Positions 34,190-46,884 of a DNA stretch of 64,000 bases are shown here, piece by piece. Source of the stretch: Gigaspora margarita (lineage: Eukaryota > Glomeromycota > Glomeromycetes > Diversisporales > Gigasporaceae). Numbering within the stretch: position 1 is the first letter of the stretch; the number at the start of each line of letters is the position of its first letter. The position numbers were made by a program, and so were the translations under genes. The notes beneath the pieces are model-generated. The model did no database searches. It was not told where the DNA came from and worked only from the letters and a program-made list of their open reading frames with translations. The stretch lies in assembly GCA_009809945.1 (NCBI GenBank), contig WTPW01000765.1:119671-183670 (forward strand). The letters are read 5' to 3'.

Positions 34190-37045
34190 AAGCTTTCACT
34201 AGTTCATTAACAACTTCAGTAGGCAATTCATCAGAGTTTTCAAATTCTTTGTTGTTTCAAAAGCTTATCTTCTTTATTTGAAGAGTTATATCTTGCACAC
34301 TTTACCGATTTTTTATAGATTGTGAACTTCTACTTACTGAATGTTCTTCTAAAATTCTGAAATCAAAAGGTTAAACTGCTCATGTTCAGACTGTACTGCT
34401 TTAATGTTCTGTTTTAAATTTTGTCTGTTCAGTTATATTTTTTTTTACAAACTTTACTTCAAATATTTCTAGAGCTTTATCAAAAGCAAAATAGTACTCT
34501 TCTTAAATTAAATTAACTAAAGGTATTGTTTGAAGAGTTTGAAGAAACTGTAAACTTTTTTGAAGGTTTAACAAAAATCATGCTACATATTCAGTATATC
34601 TTATTTTTCTGGTTGCAGAAAATAAAGAAGCAAAGGCCATCAAGCTATATTTGTAAATTGAATTTTGCCATACGAATGCCAAGCTTATGCAATTTTAAAT
34701 AACCTGCCCATTGATAAAAATTATACTACACTTTTAGCAATTTATTGTTTCTAGTAGGAATATTATTAATAGAAATTTGTTTATTCTGAATATATAGATG
34801 AATTGCTACTTTAACTGCTACCCAAATAAGCTCTAGTACTTGAAATGTTGCCCGATAGTCAGCAACTTGATCAAGTTTATCAAGAAACTTAACACCAAGA
34901 TATGAAGCAAGTTCAAAAAGTCTATAATCTGAAAACCCAGAAATTAATGCACTATATATTGCCTTATTGGTACGCCATTGTCCTAAAATACAATATACTA
35001 TTTGTTTTTCATTTTTATAATCATTCATATGATGATAAATTGCTTCATCACATATTAAATTTAATACACTATTTTCCATGCAATCAAAATCTTCTAGAAA
35101 CATATTTGCTGCTATATAAATATGTTCATTTGTGTTTGGAGCTTCTCCTGGTTCAAGAATTATAATGTTTGGAAATGATACAAATGGTGCAGAGTCAATA
35201 TATTCTTTAATAGCTAAATCAACATGTTCAATATTAAATTTCTGTTCATAACTAATTAATTTATTAAAAATTGTATCTACTTTTCTTTGCTATTGTTCTA
35301 TAGTAAAATTTATACCAAAAAGATTTTGATTTTCTAATGGTTTATCATTTAAATTAGCTAGTTCAGAATATTGAAATTGAAAAACCATCCATAATGTAGC
35401 ATGTGCAGTAACACATGTTACATCATAAATGTTGCTATAAATAGAAAGTTGCATCTTTCATATCAATATTATCTATAACTCCAATATTCAAAATATTTGG
35501 ATGTGTAATAAGCTTTGATTGAGGTTCTGCAATTGACATTCTTATTTTTTAACATGTACTTTATGATCTCGAACGTATGATACTATTTGTCCTATATAAA
35601 GAATTCGATACAAAAATCTTATCATTTTTGGTTATCTACAAAGAGAAGAAAGAACATATGTAACCCATATTTTCCAATGAGGAAAAACAACAGTAAGAAT
35701 TATAAAAACAAAAAAAATAGTAATTTTATTTTTTTTCATTTAATTGTGAAAGAGGTTGTTTTTTTCTCTTCTTTTTCTAGCTAATATATTATTTTTTTTT
35801 CTTCCAAAACTGAAATTAAACCAACAAAAAAATTTGTAAGTGGTAATGACATAGCAGTATAATAATTATCAAGTGAGTCTGGCTCTTCAAGTAATGGCAA
35901 TTTCTCTTTAAGTTTAGTTTGTGCTTGAATTACAGAATATCCAAGCATTTTTCCAAAATCTTTGAATATAATATTCTCTAAGTGCATTGCTTGTACTTCT
36001 TCACTAATATAGATTTTATTAATTTCAAATGCAATCTTTATTAAAAAAGAACTAGGTGCTATAGTAGTAGTAAAAGTTTCATTAATAGTATTATATACTT
36101 CAGGCCTATTCTTAGTAACATTCTCAAGAAGATTGGCAAGCTTATTTAATAAATTAATTTTTGTAGCTTCATTATTATATAAAGCAGTTTGTTCAATCCA
36201 TTTACTAAATTGTATTAAAGCAAGTATAGCATTAGCACTATGCTGCTCTTGCTGTAAGCATGAAGTCAAATGTCTTCCTTTTTTTGGTGAAGTATGAAGA
36301 TGAGTTACAAGACAACTTGTACAAATAAAATGAGAATTCTCATTAGTAAATGATCTAATCAATAGATTTTTATATTCAGAAATTGCTGGACAGTCAAACA
36401 ATCCATGACATAATGCTTGAATTGAGCGTCCACATACTTTTTATATATGCAATCACATTTTTGCCTCTTGTAATAAAATATTTAATTTTTTGCAAAATAA
36501 ACAGTAATGTGGAGCAATATCACTTTCTTCAGTTGTTCTTATTGCTTTTATACACCTTTCTAAATTAACCTTGTGTATAGTATTTTCATCATAGTTGAGA
36601 TGATGGTAACAAACCTTTAATTGTAAAAAATTGTTATCAACTTTTTTCATAGCTAAAGAATCAACCTTCCATGTACCACATAGTTGTTTTATGCTATGAC
36701 TTGCTTGTTGATTGCATCTTTGTATTATATGCAAATCATTATCATAATCAATAATAGCACAATGTGATAATTCTGTAGCATCACTAGAAGTAAAAGAAGT
36801 TAACATTTCAAATTCCTCAAGAATTTCTATTTCATCATAATTAGAAGATTCATCATATTCATCATTAAAAAGTTCATTATCATCAAGAAATTCATTATTG
36901 CATTCAAGAGATTCTTTATATAAATCCCAATCAAATATAAAATCCTTATTATCAAGTTCTTGACTATAAATTTCTTTATAATTAGACTAAGTTTCATGTA
37001 AATCTTCTTCTATAATTTTATTTTTGTTAATTGTGTTAAGACTAG
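34190..37045 (-). pseudogene. Cys/His-rich protein pseudogene, probably transposon-borne
   Basis: Minus-strand reading starts near 37045 with an acidic region (EYDESSNYDEIEILEEFE). Two Cys/His clusters follow: VCYHHLN...HYCLFCKKL and CGRSIQALCHGLFDC...HFICTSCLVTHLH, suggesting zinc binding. A long helical region and, after a broken section (35780-35480), TAHATLWMVFQFQY, IIILEPGEAP and LGQWRTNKAIYSALISGFSD...ELASYLGVKFLDKLDQVADY come next, then YNFYQWAGYLKLHKLGIRM. The order recalls large fungal transposon-associated proteins (possibly the DUF6589 type), but I cannot confirm this. Stops include TAG/TAA inside otherwise open stretches, some at presumed Gln codons. The neighbouring DNA is all repeats. 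Confidence 0.5.
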
Positions 37046-38500
37046 TTAAAAAATTAATAGCAGTAGAGTTTATTTTTTTTCAAATCAGTAAGAAAAAATT
37101 GAAAATTGGTTTAATTTATCTTTGATTTGAACAAAATTAGTTTATTAGCACAATAGTATCTTCATATTTTGAATTAAGCATTAAAAATTTACCTCTAATT
37201 TAATCAATGATTTAACTTAATGTGTTACAAATCAAAAATTAATAATTGATTTGGCAACTAATTAATTGATAGACAATTAATTGCTATTTCGATTTGCAAA
37301 ATTCTGGATCCCATTAATCATTTGAGTGACTATCAAATAAAACAAAACTCTTTCTGACAATCACTTGTACAAAAATTCAGAACAAAAGGAAAACAAAAAA
37401 TTTTTTAGTAAAAGACAAAGCAACTATAATACTGGTTTTTGTAAAGGTCAACATCTTTTCTTACTTCTTTGGGACTCCTTTATATATTCAGCAAGCAAGC
37501 CAGAAGTGTTGATTGTGCAAGATAACTAGTAGGCAGTGCCCTTGGTACAAGAAATTTTGGTAGAAGGCAATATTCCTTTCATCGACAAAGGTCTCTTATA
37601 ATTGGCTAGGTGGTAAACTTAAAAATGAGTTTTCCAATACTTTCTTTAAGAATTTTTAGTAACAAGCACATAAATATTATACACCCAATACCATATTCCT
37701 ACTTGAAGTTTTTTTTTCTAGATTTTTGAACAAAAAGTGGAAAATTCGGCATATCCTCTCCAAAAGATCAATGCTATTGTTCCTATCCTAATCGGGAAGA
37801 AGGCATGTGAGTTGATAAACAGAAACAACATGTAAGGTGTCATGGAACAGAGGAGTAGGTTGATTAGTGAAATGAAATTCCAGAATGTTCTTATAGTTTT
37901 ATTTTTTGTATATATAATACTTAGGTGATTTATATCGTACAGTATTATATAATTTTTATTACTTTTTCTTTTGCCTTTTCCTTTTTTTTCTTTTTTTGTT
38001 TTCTTTTTGTTTTTTTTTTGTTTTTGTATAGGTTTTGTAGTTCTTCCCCAATTTATACTTCCTTTTATTCCTTTTCGTTTTCTTTTTTGTTTTTCGAATT
38101 TGTTTTCGAATGGTTGGGCCCATTAAGGTTAAATTCCTTCTTGGCGATAGTTTTTAGACAAACTACTCCAACTCTAGCTTATTCATGAGTTAGTGCTATA
38201 GATTATATTTAGGTGTTCTTAGAAGTAACCGGATGAAGTCAGGCTTTTATTTTTAAGTAGTAGATTAATGATATATGGCGTGATGCATGCATATAACTAT
38301 ACAAATAAAGTCATGGTGAGATCTGCCAAAGGTTAAAAAAAAAAATTGAGTGATTATCGAGATAAGCATGGTTTTTTTTATATAATAGAAGCGCTTATTT
38401 TATTCATAATCACAATATTGTAGAGTGATGATTATCACTCAAACGATCAATAAGCAATAATCACTAGGAACTGGAAACTAGTATAAGTTTGGAGCATTAA
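37046..38500. other. Non-coding stretch with a pyrimidine tract
   Basis: A short repeat with foldback-like ends (gtgttacaaatcaaaaatta...) is at 37228-37305. About 37960-38110 is a long T/C-rich tract on the plus strand (ttttgccttttccttttttt) that opens an 87-aa Phe-rich frame, which I regard as spurious. Nothing else is recognised. Confidence 0.5.
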
Positions 38501-40290
38501 TTGTTTATAAGTTTACTTAATGAATTAAGTTAAAATTAATTAGTAAAACTTTGTGAAGCATAAGATTTTATAGAATTTTATTAATAAATTCTATAAAATC
38601 TTATAATTCGCAATATTTTACTAATTAATTCTAACTTTATGTACTAAGTAAACTTGTTCAGAACCTAAAAATACATTAATTCAGTATAATTATTTTTATT
38701 TTACTTAAAATTTAAAGAATAGATGCATAATTTTGGATTTTTGATCAAAAAAGTCAAATTTAAGCATTTTTCTCCAAATTTCAAGTAAAATAACACTATT
38801 GATTTAATGTATTTTTTAATCTTTAAACAAGTTTACTTAGTGCATAAAGGTAGAATTAATTAGTAAAATTTTATGCATCATAAGATTTTATAGAATTTTA
38901 TTAATAAAATTCTATAAAATCTTATGATTTACAACATTTTACTAATTAATTCTAACTTTATACACTAAGTAAACTTGTTCAGAGACTAAAAATACATTAA
39001 ATAGGCAGAATTATTTTTATTTTATTTGAAATTTAGAAAATAGATGTATAATTTTGGATTTTTGATTAAAAAAAGTCAAATTTAAGCATCTTTTCTCTGA
39101 ATTTCAAGTAAAATAAAAACAATTCTGTCGATTTGGGGGCATCCATTAATTACGTTATGCTTGGGGGGTCCCCCAAAATATAACGATTTTGCAATATGTA
39201 GGGGGGGGTCCCCCCCAACATAACGCAATTTTTTTATAAAAATTTGTCTAAAACTTGATCCAGTGGTTCAAATTGGATGATTTTGGTACCATTCGAACCG
39301 TCTCGAGGAGAGGAATCGAATGGTATCAATTTCATTTGATTTGGATTACTGGATCACGTTTTATTAACGAAATACTATTGGTTACTATATTTTCTTATAA
39401 AATTACTATAAAATCAATAGTATTTCGTTAATAAAACGTGATCCAGTGGTCCAAATGAAATGATTTTGGTACCATTGGATTCGTCTCATTGAGACGAATC
39501 GAATGATACCAAAATCATCCAGATTGGATCACTGCGTCATTATATATTCAAGTTTTTGTAAAATTATATATATAAACATACGGATTTTTAAAAATTTTTT
39601 TATATAGTAGGGGGGGTCAAGAGCTACTATGTAGGGGTACATAACGTTATTTATGGATGCCCCCTTTAATGTATTTTTAGGTATGAAAAAGTTTACTTAG
39701 TGCATTAAGTTAGAATTAATTGGTAAAATTTTGTGAACTATAAAATCTTATGATACTCAAAATTTTACTAATTAATTCTAACTTTATGCACTAAGTAAAC
39801 TTGTTCAGAGACTGAAAATACATCAAATCAGTAGTGTTATTTTTATTTTACTTAAAATTTAGAGAAAAGATATTTAAATTTAACTTTTTTGATCAAAAAT
39901 CTAAAATTCTGCATTTATTTTCTAAATTTCAAGTAAAATAAAAATATTTATGCTAAATTAATGTATTTTTATGTTCTGTACAAGTTTATTTAGTGCATAA
40001 AGTTAGAATTAATTGGTAAAATGTTGTGAATCATAAGTTTTTTATAGAATTTTATTAATAAAATTCTATAAAATCTTATGGTTCACAAAATTTTACTAAT
40101 TAATTCTAACTTAATGCACTAAGTAAACTTATTTAGTACCTAAAAATACATTAAATCAGCGGAATTGTTTTTATTTTACTTGAAATTCAGAGAAAAGATG
40201 CTTAAATTTGACTTTTTTGATCAAAAATCCAAAATTATACATATATTCTTTAAATTTCAAGTAAAATAAAATAATTATACCGATTTATCT
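38500..40290. repeat. Tandem array of ~300-bp palindromic units
   Basis: At least four units start near 38508, 38825, 39685 and 39985. Each contains an almost perfect palindrome: agtttacttagtgcat...aattaattagtaaaatttt, then taagattttatagaatttta and its inverse, ending in ...cactaagtaaacttgttcag. A linker of about 150 bp with tttggatttttgatcaaaaa follows. Unit 2 is interrupted by the MITE at 39135. The array may consist of head-to-tail MITE copies. Confidence 0.8.
39135..39664. mobile_element. 530-bp G-terminal MITE with 3-bp TSD (PIF/Harbinger-like)
   Basis: Inverted ends gggggcatccattaattac and its inverse gttatttatggatgccccc. The flanking trinucleotide ttt (39132-39134, 39665-39667) is confirmed as a duplication by the neighbouring array unit, which has ttt once. 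The interior has G-runs facing C-runs (ggggggtccccc) and two inverted copies of aaaacgtgatccagtggt. The superfamily is tentative. Confidence 0.75.
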
Positions 40291-40606
40291 GATTTTTATG
40301 AAAATTTAGAGGTAGGTAGAGTTGATTATGGTGAACAAAATTGTCTTAATAATGGAGGTCAATTTACTTAATAAAAAAAGCCACTATTAGCATACTATAA
40401 TTAGGCTTTATTTAAATTACTATTGGTATTATAATTGGTTGCTAACCGCGTTATCTGTTTTTGTTACATAAACAAGCAAATAAAGGTATATAGTGTTACA
40501 TCTGGAAAATGCAACAACTACATTTTTGATATTTTTATTAAAAATGCATCAAAACTGTAATTTTGGTATCAAAGAGTGTAGAAGTATAAGTCTATCACTT
40601 CACTCC
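40291..40606. other. Spacer left of the Polinton
   Basis: AT-rich. The 78-aa frame at 40493 runs into the terminal repeat and is not credible as a gene. No 6-bp duplication matching the right flank of the Polinton is visible. Confidence 0.5.
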
Positions 40607-41183
40607 AGTAGGGCAAAATTAGGATTTCTGGATCAATTTTTTGGTACTCTAGGTACAAAAGTATTCATTTTGCTTTTTAGTCGTCATAAAAAGCCTATAT
40701 TCTATAACAACACTTTATTACCTATATAAAAACCAGAGTACCAAAAATTATATAGCTAGAACTCTCTATTTTTATATTTTATAATCAAATTGAATGACGA
40801 CAAAAAAATGATCGCATCGTCACATCATATATTATTTACCTATATAAAATCAAGGTAAGTATCTATTTTCCTTTTATAATACTTTTGATAATGTTTACCA
40901 ACATAATAGCTTCTAATATGGTTAGGATATCTATCGCTTTTAGACCGAGTAGGTTTACCACAATCTGTACAAGGATAACGTCTAATAGCATTTTTATGAA
41001 ACCAACACCCTTTAGGATTCATACATGATCGACCGCATATCGCTTTAGTATATAAAAGGAAATCACATATATATTCACCTAATTGCATTTTTATATATAG
41101 CTAGTACATATTAATTTTCAAATTGAATAAAAATATTTTATAAGTAACAGATAAGGAATTTCATACTAGCACCCATATACAAA
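40607..41183. repeat. Polinton left terminal inverted repeat
   Basis: Matches 53213-54084 in inverse orientation, from agtagggcaaaattagga at the tip to agcacccatatacaaa at the inner edge, with scattered differences. The right copy is longer only because it contains a 286-bp MITE. Confidence 0.93.
40840..41088 (-). CDS. Cys-rich small protein encoded in the left TIR
   Basis: An 82-aa frame starting MQLGEYICDFLLYTKAICGR. Cys and His residues are spaced as CGRS-CM, GCWFHKNAIRRYPCTDCGK and a final YPNHIR, suggesting a small zinc-binding domain followed by a basic, Tyr/Lys-rich tail. Its counterpart in the right TIR has Cys where this copy has Tyr just before PNH (RCPNH), so this copy has probably lost a zinc ligand. 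It reads outward, toward the element tip. No family is recognised. That both copies stay open over their length, with mainly single substitutions, suggests it is or was a real gene. Confidence 0.55.
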   Translation of the reverse strand: MQLGEYICDFLLYTKAICGRSCMNPKGCWFHKNAIRRYPCTDCGKPTRSKSDRYPNHIRSYYVGKHYQKYYKRKIDTYLDFI

Positions 41184-41275
41184 TTTATACTATTATTTTA
41201 CTATAGTAGTACATAGATGTAATAGATGTGGAAGCCCTTTTTCTAAATTAGCAAAACTTCGTATATATCTAGAAT

Positions 41276-44200
41276 GAAAAAATCTATATAAACCTAGCAA
41301 TACCCCAAATCCTATTGTAGCTCCAACACCATTACCAGCTATAGTTCAAATTCCGATACAAAACCATGTTCTAGTAGATAGTTTAATTTTATTAAACAAT
41401 ACACCCTTATTACCCATTCAGAATATACCTTTAAATAATCATCCACAAAATGATACAGAATGGTTTGATAATATGGAAGATAAATATAATATAAACACTG
41501 ATAAAAAATGGCCTGAATTAGCTGAAACCTTGCTTCATGACTATCCAAAAAGAAATATCATAAAGATAGAAGACAATTTTGGTGGTAATCCAGTAAGAAA
41601 AAATTATAAATTAACGAACAAAGAGTTAATATTTGAAAAATACGAATCTAATTCTGATCCTTTAAGACCCCATCAGAACTTAACAACAATGAGTTTATAG
41701 CAAGCAGTTATTCCATCCCCTGAAAATATAAAATATAGATTCAATCATTATGTTGAGGACCGTAATAAATATTTAGAAGCGCCCTATATGCCCCAGCTTA
41801 TAGCAAATGCAAGAGAACAAATTACAAAAGTCCTTAAAGCTGAATTGCGTAAAAAAGATCAAATAAAAACTGCATTAATTGCTCAATGTATATATTTTGG
41901 GCATGTTAGCAAGGGAAGGGCAAACTTAAAAGTCCATTAACTATAATTGCTTATCACAGAAGCCTCATGCGTGTTATTCTTACAGAAGAAGATATCAATG
42001 AACATATAAATTTATCTATATCAGAAATAGATAATGCTATAGACTCATTTATGCAAGAAGGATCAGAAATGAATTTGGTAAGGATTGAAATGTTAACTAT
42101 TGAAGTTTATACTTATCGAAGAACAACTGGTGGGTCATATATCTCGACTCCAAAGAAGCTTGCTAATACCAAATGTACAATCAATCCTGATAATTCAGAA
42201 ATAATTGATCCAATTACTGGTATGCCATCTGATAATTGTCTTCAAGGTGTATTAGCTTGTTATTTTGCTAATAAAGATGGACATATATATCATCTTGATC
42301 GAATATTTACTAAAAGAGATTATAAGCAATACTTGGATATTGTTAATTTAGATGAAATTCCAATGCCTACACCAATCTGCTCATATATATTCAATAAGAT
42401 AGAAGAGATGAATTCTGATATCTCTATTAATATCTGGGAATGGAAAGAGGAATCAGCTACTCTTAAGCTGGTAATAGCTAGCAAAAATTATAATAGACAA
42501 CATATTATATATCTCATGGCTCTTACTGATATTACCAAATCTGAAGATGATAAGTATGGGCAAAAGAATCACTTTCTTTGGATCAAAACTCTAAAGGGTT
42601 AGTATATAATGATACAAAGTATCATAGCAAAAAGCATCTATGCAACTGATGCTTTCAAAGCTTTCATTCTGAAAAATCTTTAGCCTATCATCAAGAGCAT
42701 TGTTTTGGTTTGGGAGAGGCTACTCAAAGAGTCACTTTACCTACCAAGAATGTCAATGACTTTGAGAAGTTTAAGAACTATGGATGAATGATCAATGCTC
42801 CATGTGTTATTATAGCTGACTTTGAGGCAGATAATAAAAAATGTGATGAGAAATATGGAGAACAAATGCAAAAGCTTGCAGAACAGAAGGCAAATAGCTT
42901 TTGTTATCTAGTTCACTGGATCGATACTGGAGAGCTATGGGGCCCATTTCTAGATAGAGGAGAAAATGCTACTCAGGAGTTTGTCAAAAGAATCAATAAG
43001 GAATTGGTCAAAATTAATAGAGTCTTAGCTATAAAACATGATCGAATTGAGACTGACAAAGACAAAAAGAAATTCAATGAAGCAGATAGTTGTTGGATAT
43101 GTAAAGAAAAATTCATTATTGATAAAGATAAAGTCAAATGTTTAGAAATTAAGGTATCATGGCTTAATAATAAGCTAAAAAATACCGCAAAGAATTCAGA
43201 AGATTATAAGACCTTAACAAAACAAATTGACAAGATAACTAAAGATATTAATCTAGCAAAGTCTATGGACATAAAGGTTTGGGATCACTGCCATATTACA
43301 GGTGAGTTCCGAGAAGCCGCTCACAATGCCTGCAATCTCAATCTTCAAATTGTACTCTGGAAGACACCAATTCTAGTTATCTTTTATAACTTCTGAAGTT
43401 ATGATTCTCACTTGGTTTGCGAATCTGTTGGAAAATTAGTTAATGCACATCAGATCAAGGTTGTAGCTGAGACATTTGAGCGATACAAGTCTATAAAGGT
43501 AGGTCAACTAAAATATATAGATAGCATGCAATTTATGAATAATAACTTGGCAAATCTTATGAAAAATTTGGGTACCAACCATCCTATTACAAGCTAGCAC
43601 TTTAAAGACTATTCTTCAAATCAAATTTCACTAGCAAGTCGTAAAGGAGTTAATCCCTATGAATATATCGATTTACAAGATAGATTTTTAGAGACTGAGC
43701 TCCCACCAATTCACAAATTTAGTACATATCTTCATGGTGAAATTAGTCAAAAAGATTATGAGCATGCACAAAAAGTATGGAAAGAATTTAATACCAAAAT
43801 CTAGAAGAGTACCATGACCTCTATCTTAAAATCGATGTACTTAGCCTAGCAGATATTTGGACCCAATTTTGAAAGCCATGCATGAACTCGATCCTAGTCA
43901 CTATGTATCTGCACCTGCTTTAGCTTGGGATGCTATGCTTAAGATGTCAAGTGTTAAAATTGAGCTCTTTACAGATATGTCTATGTATGATTTTATAGAA
44001 GATGCTAAGCGTGGAGGTATAGCTATGGCAGGTCATCAATATTTCAAGGCCAATAATCCAAAAATAGGCAAGACATTTAACCCATCCAAGCCTACAACAT
44101 GGATTTTATATGTCGATGCCAATAATCTTTATGGATAGACCATGAGTCAATATCTGCCCATTAGAAATTATTAATGGGAAGGGAGACGTAAGCATTTTAG

Positions 44201-45539
44201 AAACAATCCAATCTTCCAAAAAGAAATGCTTAATAAGATTCTTAATATCAAAGCAGATGCTAAAAGAGGATATTTTCTAAAGATTAATGCACATTTTCCT
44301 TTAAAAACTCATGAATTTTTGAGTGATTTACCTCCAGCCGTAGAGAATATAGCTGTAAATAAAAATATGTTAAGCCCCTATACTACAGAGCTTGTAGATA
44401 GCTTGGATGGTGGATGGTTTTCAGCAACAGAAAAATTAGTACCCCATCTTGGTTCATGAAAAATTATGTTATTCATTACCCCTAGAGCTTCAATACTATG
44501 TAAAATTAGGTATGATAGTAGATAAGGTAATAGAAATTCTATCTTTTGATCAAACTAACTGGCTTGCACCCTATATTGCTTTTAATACTGAAAAGCGACA
44601 AGGAGCTAAGAATGCTTTTGAGAAGGACTTTTTTAAGCTTATGAATAACTCAGTATATGGCAAGACTATGGAAAATGTTCGTAAATATCAAGATGTCAAA
44701 CTCATAGCTATAAATAATGAGCAAGATGAAAAGAAGTTTATTAATCAAATTCGTAATCCCTCCTTTAAGTATGCTAGACAACTTGGAAATACTTTAGTAG
44801 GAGCACATATGGAAAAAGCTAGCATAACTCTTAACAAGCCTATTATTGTCAGAGCATCAGTTCTTGGCCTTAGCAAGCTTTTAATGTATCGCTTCTGGTA
44901 TGAATATGTAAAAGAGAGATATGGTGATAAAGCTATACTTGGATATATGGATACAGACTCATTCATATTTATAGTCAAAACTGAGGATATCTATAAGGAT
45001 ATGGCTGAGCGACCTGATCTTTTCGACCTTAATAACTCAAAAACTATAGGTCTTTTCAAGGATGAAACTCCAGATAGTATAATTGCAGAATCTATACATA
45101 TTCGAGCCAAGTCTTATCACTATGTTTTGGCAGATAAGTCTACAAAGTCTAAGCATAAAGGAGTTAGCAAAAAGGGTATGAATGAGATGGCTAAGAATAC
45201 TTATCCAGAGAATGATTCACCTATGACCCAAGTATATCGAGACTGTCTCTTTGGTAATGAAGTATTCTATGCTAAGAATGTGGGTATATGATAAAAAACC
45301 ATATATTATCTTTGGTTGAATCAGAAAAAAAGGCTCTTTGCCCTATAGATACTAAGCATTGGATATTATCTGATAAAATAACTAGTTTGCCATATTATCA
45401 TTGGCGTATACAAGCATATAAAAATTTTATATCAAATGGAATATCTCCAGAGTTGGCTGAAGAACAAGCTTTAAAAGTTAAGCTCTCAAAAAAGTATCAA
45501 AATGAATATGTATCTCACATATCTAGCTTACCAGTATAA
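41276..45539 (+). pseudogene. polB: Polinton protein-primed DNA polymerase B
   Basis: A weakly conserved N-terminal part (41276-41940) is followed by TTGGSYISTPKKLANTK, a C..C...H...C finger (HLCN-CFQSFHSEK), exonuclease motif VIIADFEAD, a CWICKEKF...DHCHITGEFREAAHNACNL zinc/HNH-like insert, and YDSHLV. Palm motif A is LYVDANNLYG (near 44115), motif B is FKLMNNSVYGKTMENVRK (near 44640) and catalytic motif C is YMDTDSFIF (near 44950). The C-terminus is KNHILSLVESEKKALCP...YHW. This order is that of Polinton and other protein-primed B polymerases, which replicate linear elements from a terminal protein. At least eight breaks (stops near 42601, 42660, 42785, 43394, 43597, 43803, 44137 and frameshifts near 43840 and 44460) inactivate it. 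No clear ATG is visible. Confidence 0.9.
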
Positions 45540-46035
45540 ACTAGATTAGTGAGAAGAAGAAAGGGGAGTGACAAAAATCAGGTGATTTTTTAGGGGGGGG
45601 AGGGGGTAAAAAAAGTTGAAATTACATATAAGAACCTGACTATATATATATTAAAGAAGAGGGAGGGGGTGTAGACCTCTGATAAAAAATAATCAGGTGA
45701 TTAATGACATGACCCAAACATATACCAACTTGAAACATTTCTTAGAAAATAATGATTTTCATATCATATGACATCGTGTGGTTTTGGCTCGACATCATAT
45801 AATCAAGTGTATTAAATTTTAAAATTGGTAGTACATGACCCATAGGTTACAATATCATGTGATTACTATGCCTGGACATGCGTAATAAAATACAAGTATA
45901 ATTTATTTGTAATCGATTTTTCTGAAATAAATTAACATACTAAAATTGAATCGCATATTTATAATGTATAAAGTTATTAAATTCAATAGGATATAAATCG
46001 TATAATCTCTAAAACACACTATAATAAGTTGTAAA
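45540..46035. other. Intergenic region with G-runs, inside the Polinton
   Basis: Two G-rich runs (agggggggggagggggt near 45592 and gagggagggggtg near 45661) could form a quadruplex on the plus strand. Several catatgacat/atcaggtga motifs repeat. It probably contains the promoter of the gene at 46036. No ORF is seen. Confidence 0.5.
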
Positions 46036-46686
46036 ATGGTTGGCATAAACACTTGTGAAACTGATTGTACTGATGCTGAATGGATTGAATATTGTAATAT
46101 GCCACAAATTCGTGATAATGAAACTCCTAGTGAGTGGATGAAANNGATTTNNNAACGTCTTACATATTTCAGAAAGAATAATNTATTANCTAATGAAAGT
46201 AAAAAATATCTTGAAGCTAGGAGATTAATACGATTGCCAAATAGTAGTTCTTATGCTCCTGAAATCGGAATAGCAATATGTTTCTCTTGTAATCAGTTAG
46301 TATATACTGGACAAAGAAAGAAGAATATAGGAAATTATAACCATATAGGAATGGAGAGGCATTGGAAATTTTCATGTACTGGTAATAAATACTGTGGTAT
46401 AAGTTATAATGAGTACTTGCTAAAAGTCAAGAAAAAATCTATTTTAGGATATGATTACGATAATGAGTATGCATTGCATCGATATGGATTATGGATGCAG
46501 AATGCTATCAAAAAGACCAAACGTGCCAGAGAAATTGGTAAGAAAATTCAAGCATGTACAATAATACAACGTAAATTTATTGAATATTATTATCATCCCA
46601 ATGGTCTCTGTGCTTCAGAACTTGCTCAATATTACAAATTATTATGGGTGGTTCGGGAAGAGGTGCGTCAAGTTAACAATGTATAA
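46036..46686 (+). CDS. Polinton-borne Cys/His protein with IQ-like helix
   Basis: A 216-aa frame, open throughout except for a few ambiguous N bases, starting MVGINTCETDCTDAEWIEYC. Two cysteine pairs and histidines (CFSCNQLVYTG...HWKFSCTGNKYCG) suggest a zinc-binding domain near residues 85-125. A later segment, ACTIIQRKFIEYYYHPNG, resembles an IQ-type helix. It lies downstream of the polymerase on the same strand. It is the only long undamaged frame in the element, so it may be recent or under constraint. I recognise no family; it does not look like a capsid or ATPase. It could be a DNA-binding or packaging factor, but that is speculation. Confidence 0.62.
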   Translation: MVGINTCETDCTDAEWIEYCNMPQIRDNETPSEWMKXIXXRLTYFRKNNXLXNESKKYLEARRLIRLPNSSSYAPEIGIAICFSCNQLVYTGQRKKNIGNYNHIGMERHWKFSCTGNKYCGISYNEYLLKVKKKSILGYDYDNEYALHRYGLWMQNAIKKTKRAREIGKKIQACTIIQRKFIEYYYHPNGLCASELAQYYKLLWVVREEVRQVNNV

Positions 46687-46884
46687 TGCATCAAATATTT
46701 TATCTAATATTATAAAGGGTTATCTTATAATTATTTTATATAATAAATAAGAGTCTGCGAAGCAGGACACTTCGTGTCTATAAAATTATTTTTTAATGTA
46801 ATTACATGACTTTTCACGAAAGTTGTCTTATAGTTATTTTATAGAATAAATTAAAGTTATCAAATTATTTTTTCATGATATTAT
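46687..46884. repeat. Near-duplicate AT segments plus a small GC palindrome
   Basis: Two ~100-bp segments with tcttatarttattttata...acatgacttttcaygaaa repeat in tandem. Between them is a short hairpin (ctgcgaagcaggacacttcg, 46755-46774) related to hairpins inside the Gag-protease gene. Confidence 0.6.

Noticed and set aside
37925..38188. 87-aa Phe-rich frame
   Set aside because: Product of a T/C-rich tract; no homology or conserved features.
44745..44978. 77-aa minus frame opposite PolB motif C; also frames opposite Gag at 47968, 48350, 48647, 48941 and 49406
   Set aside because: Antisense shadows of PolB or Gag-protease coding sequence.
41276..45539. Alternative genetic code or stop-codon readthrough in PolB and other genes
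   Set aside because: TAA, TAG and TGA all interrupt, at positions expected to be different residues, and frameshifts are also present; decay is simpler.
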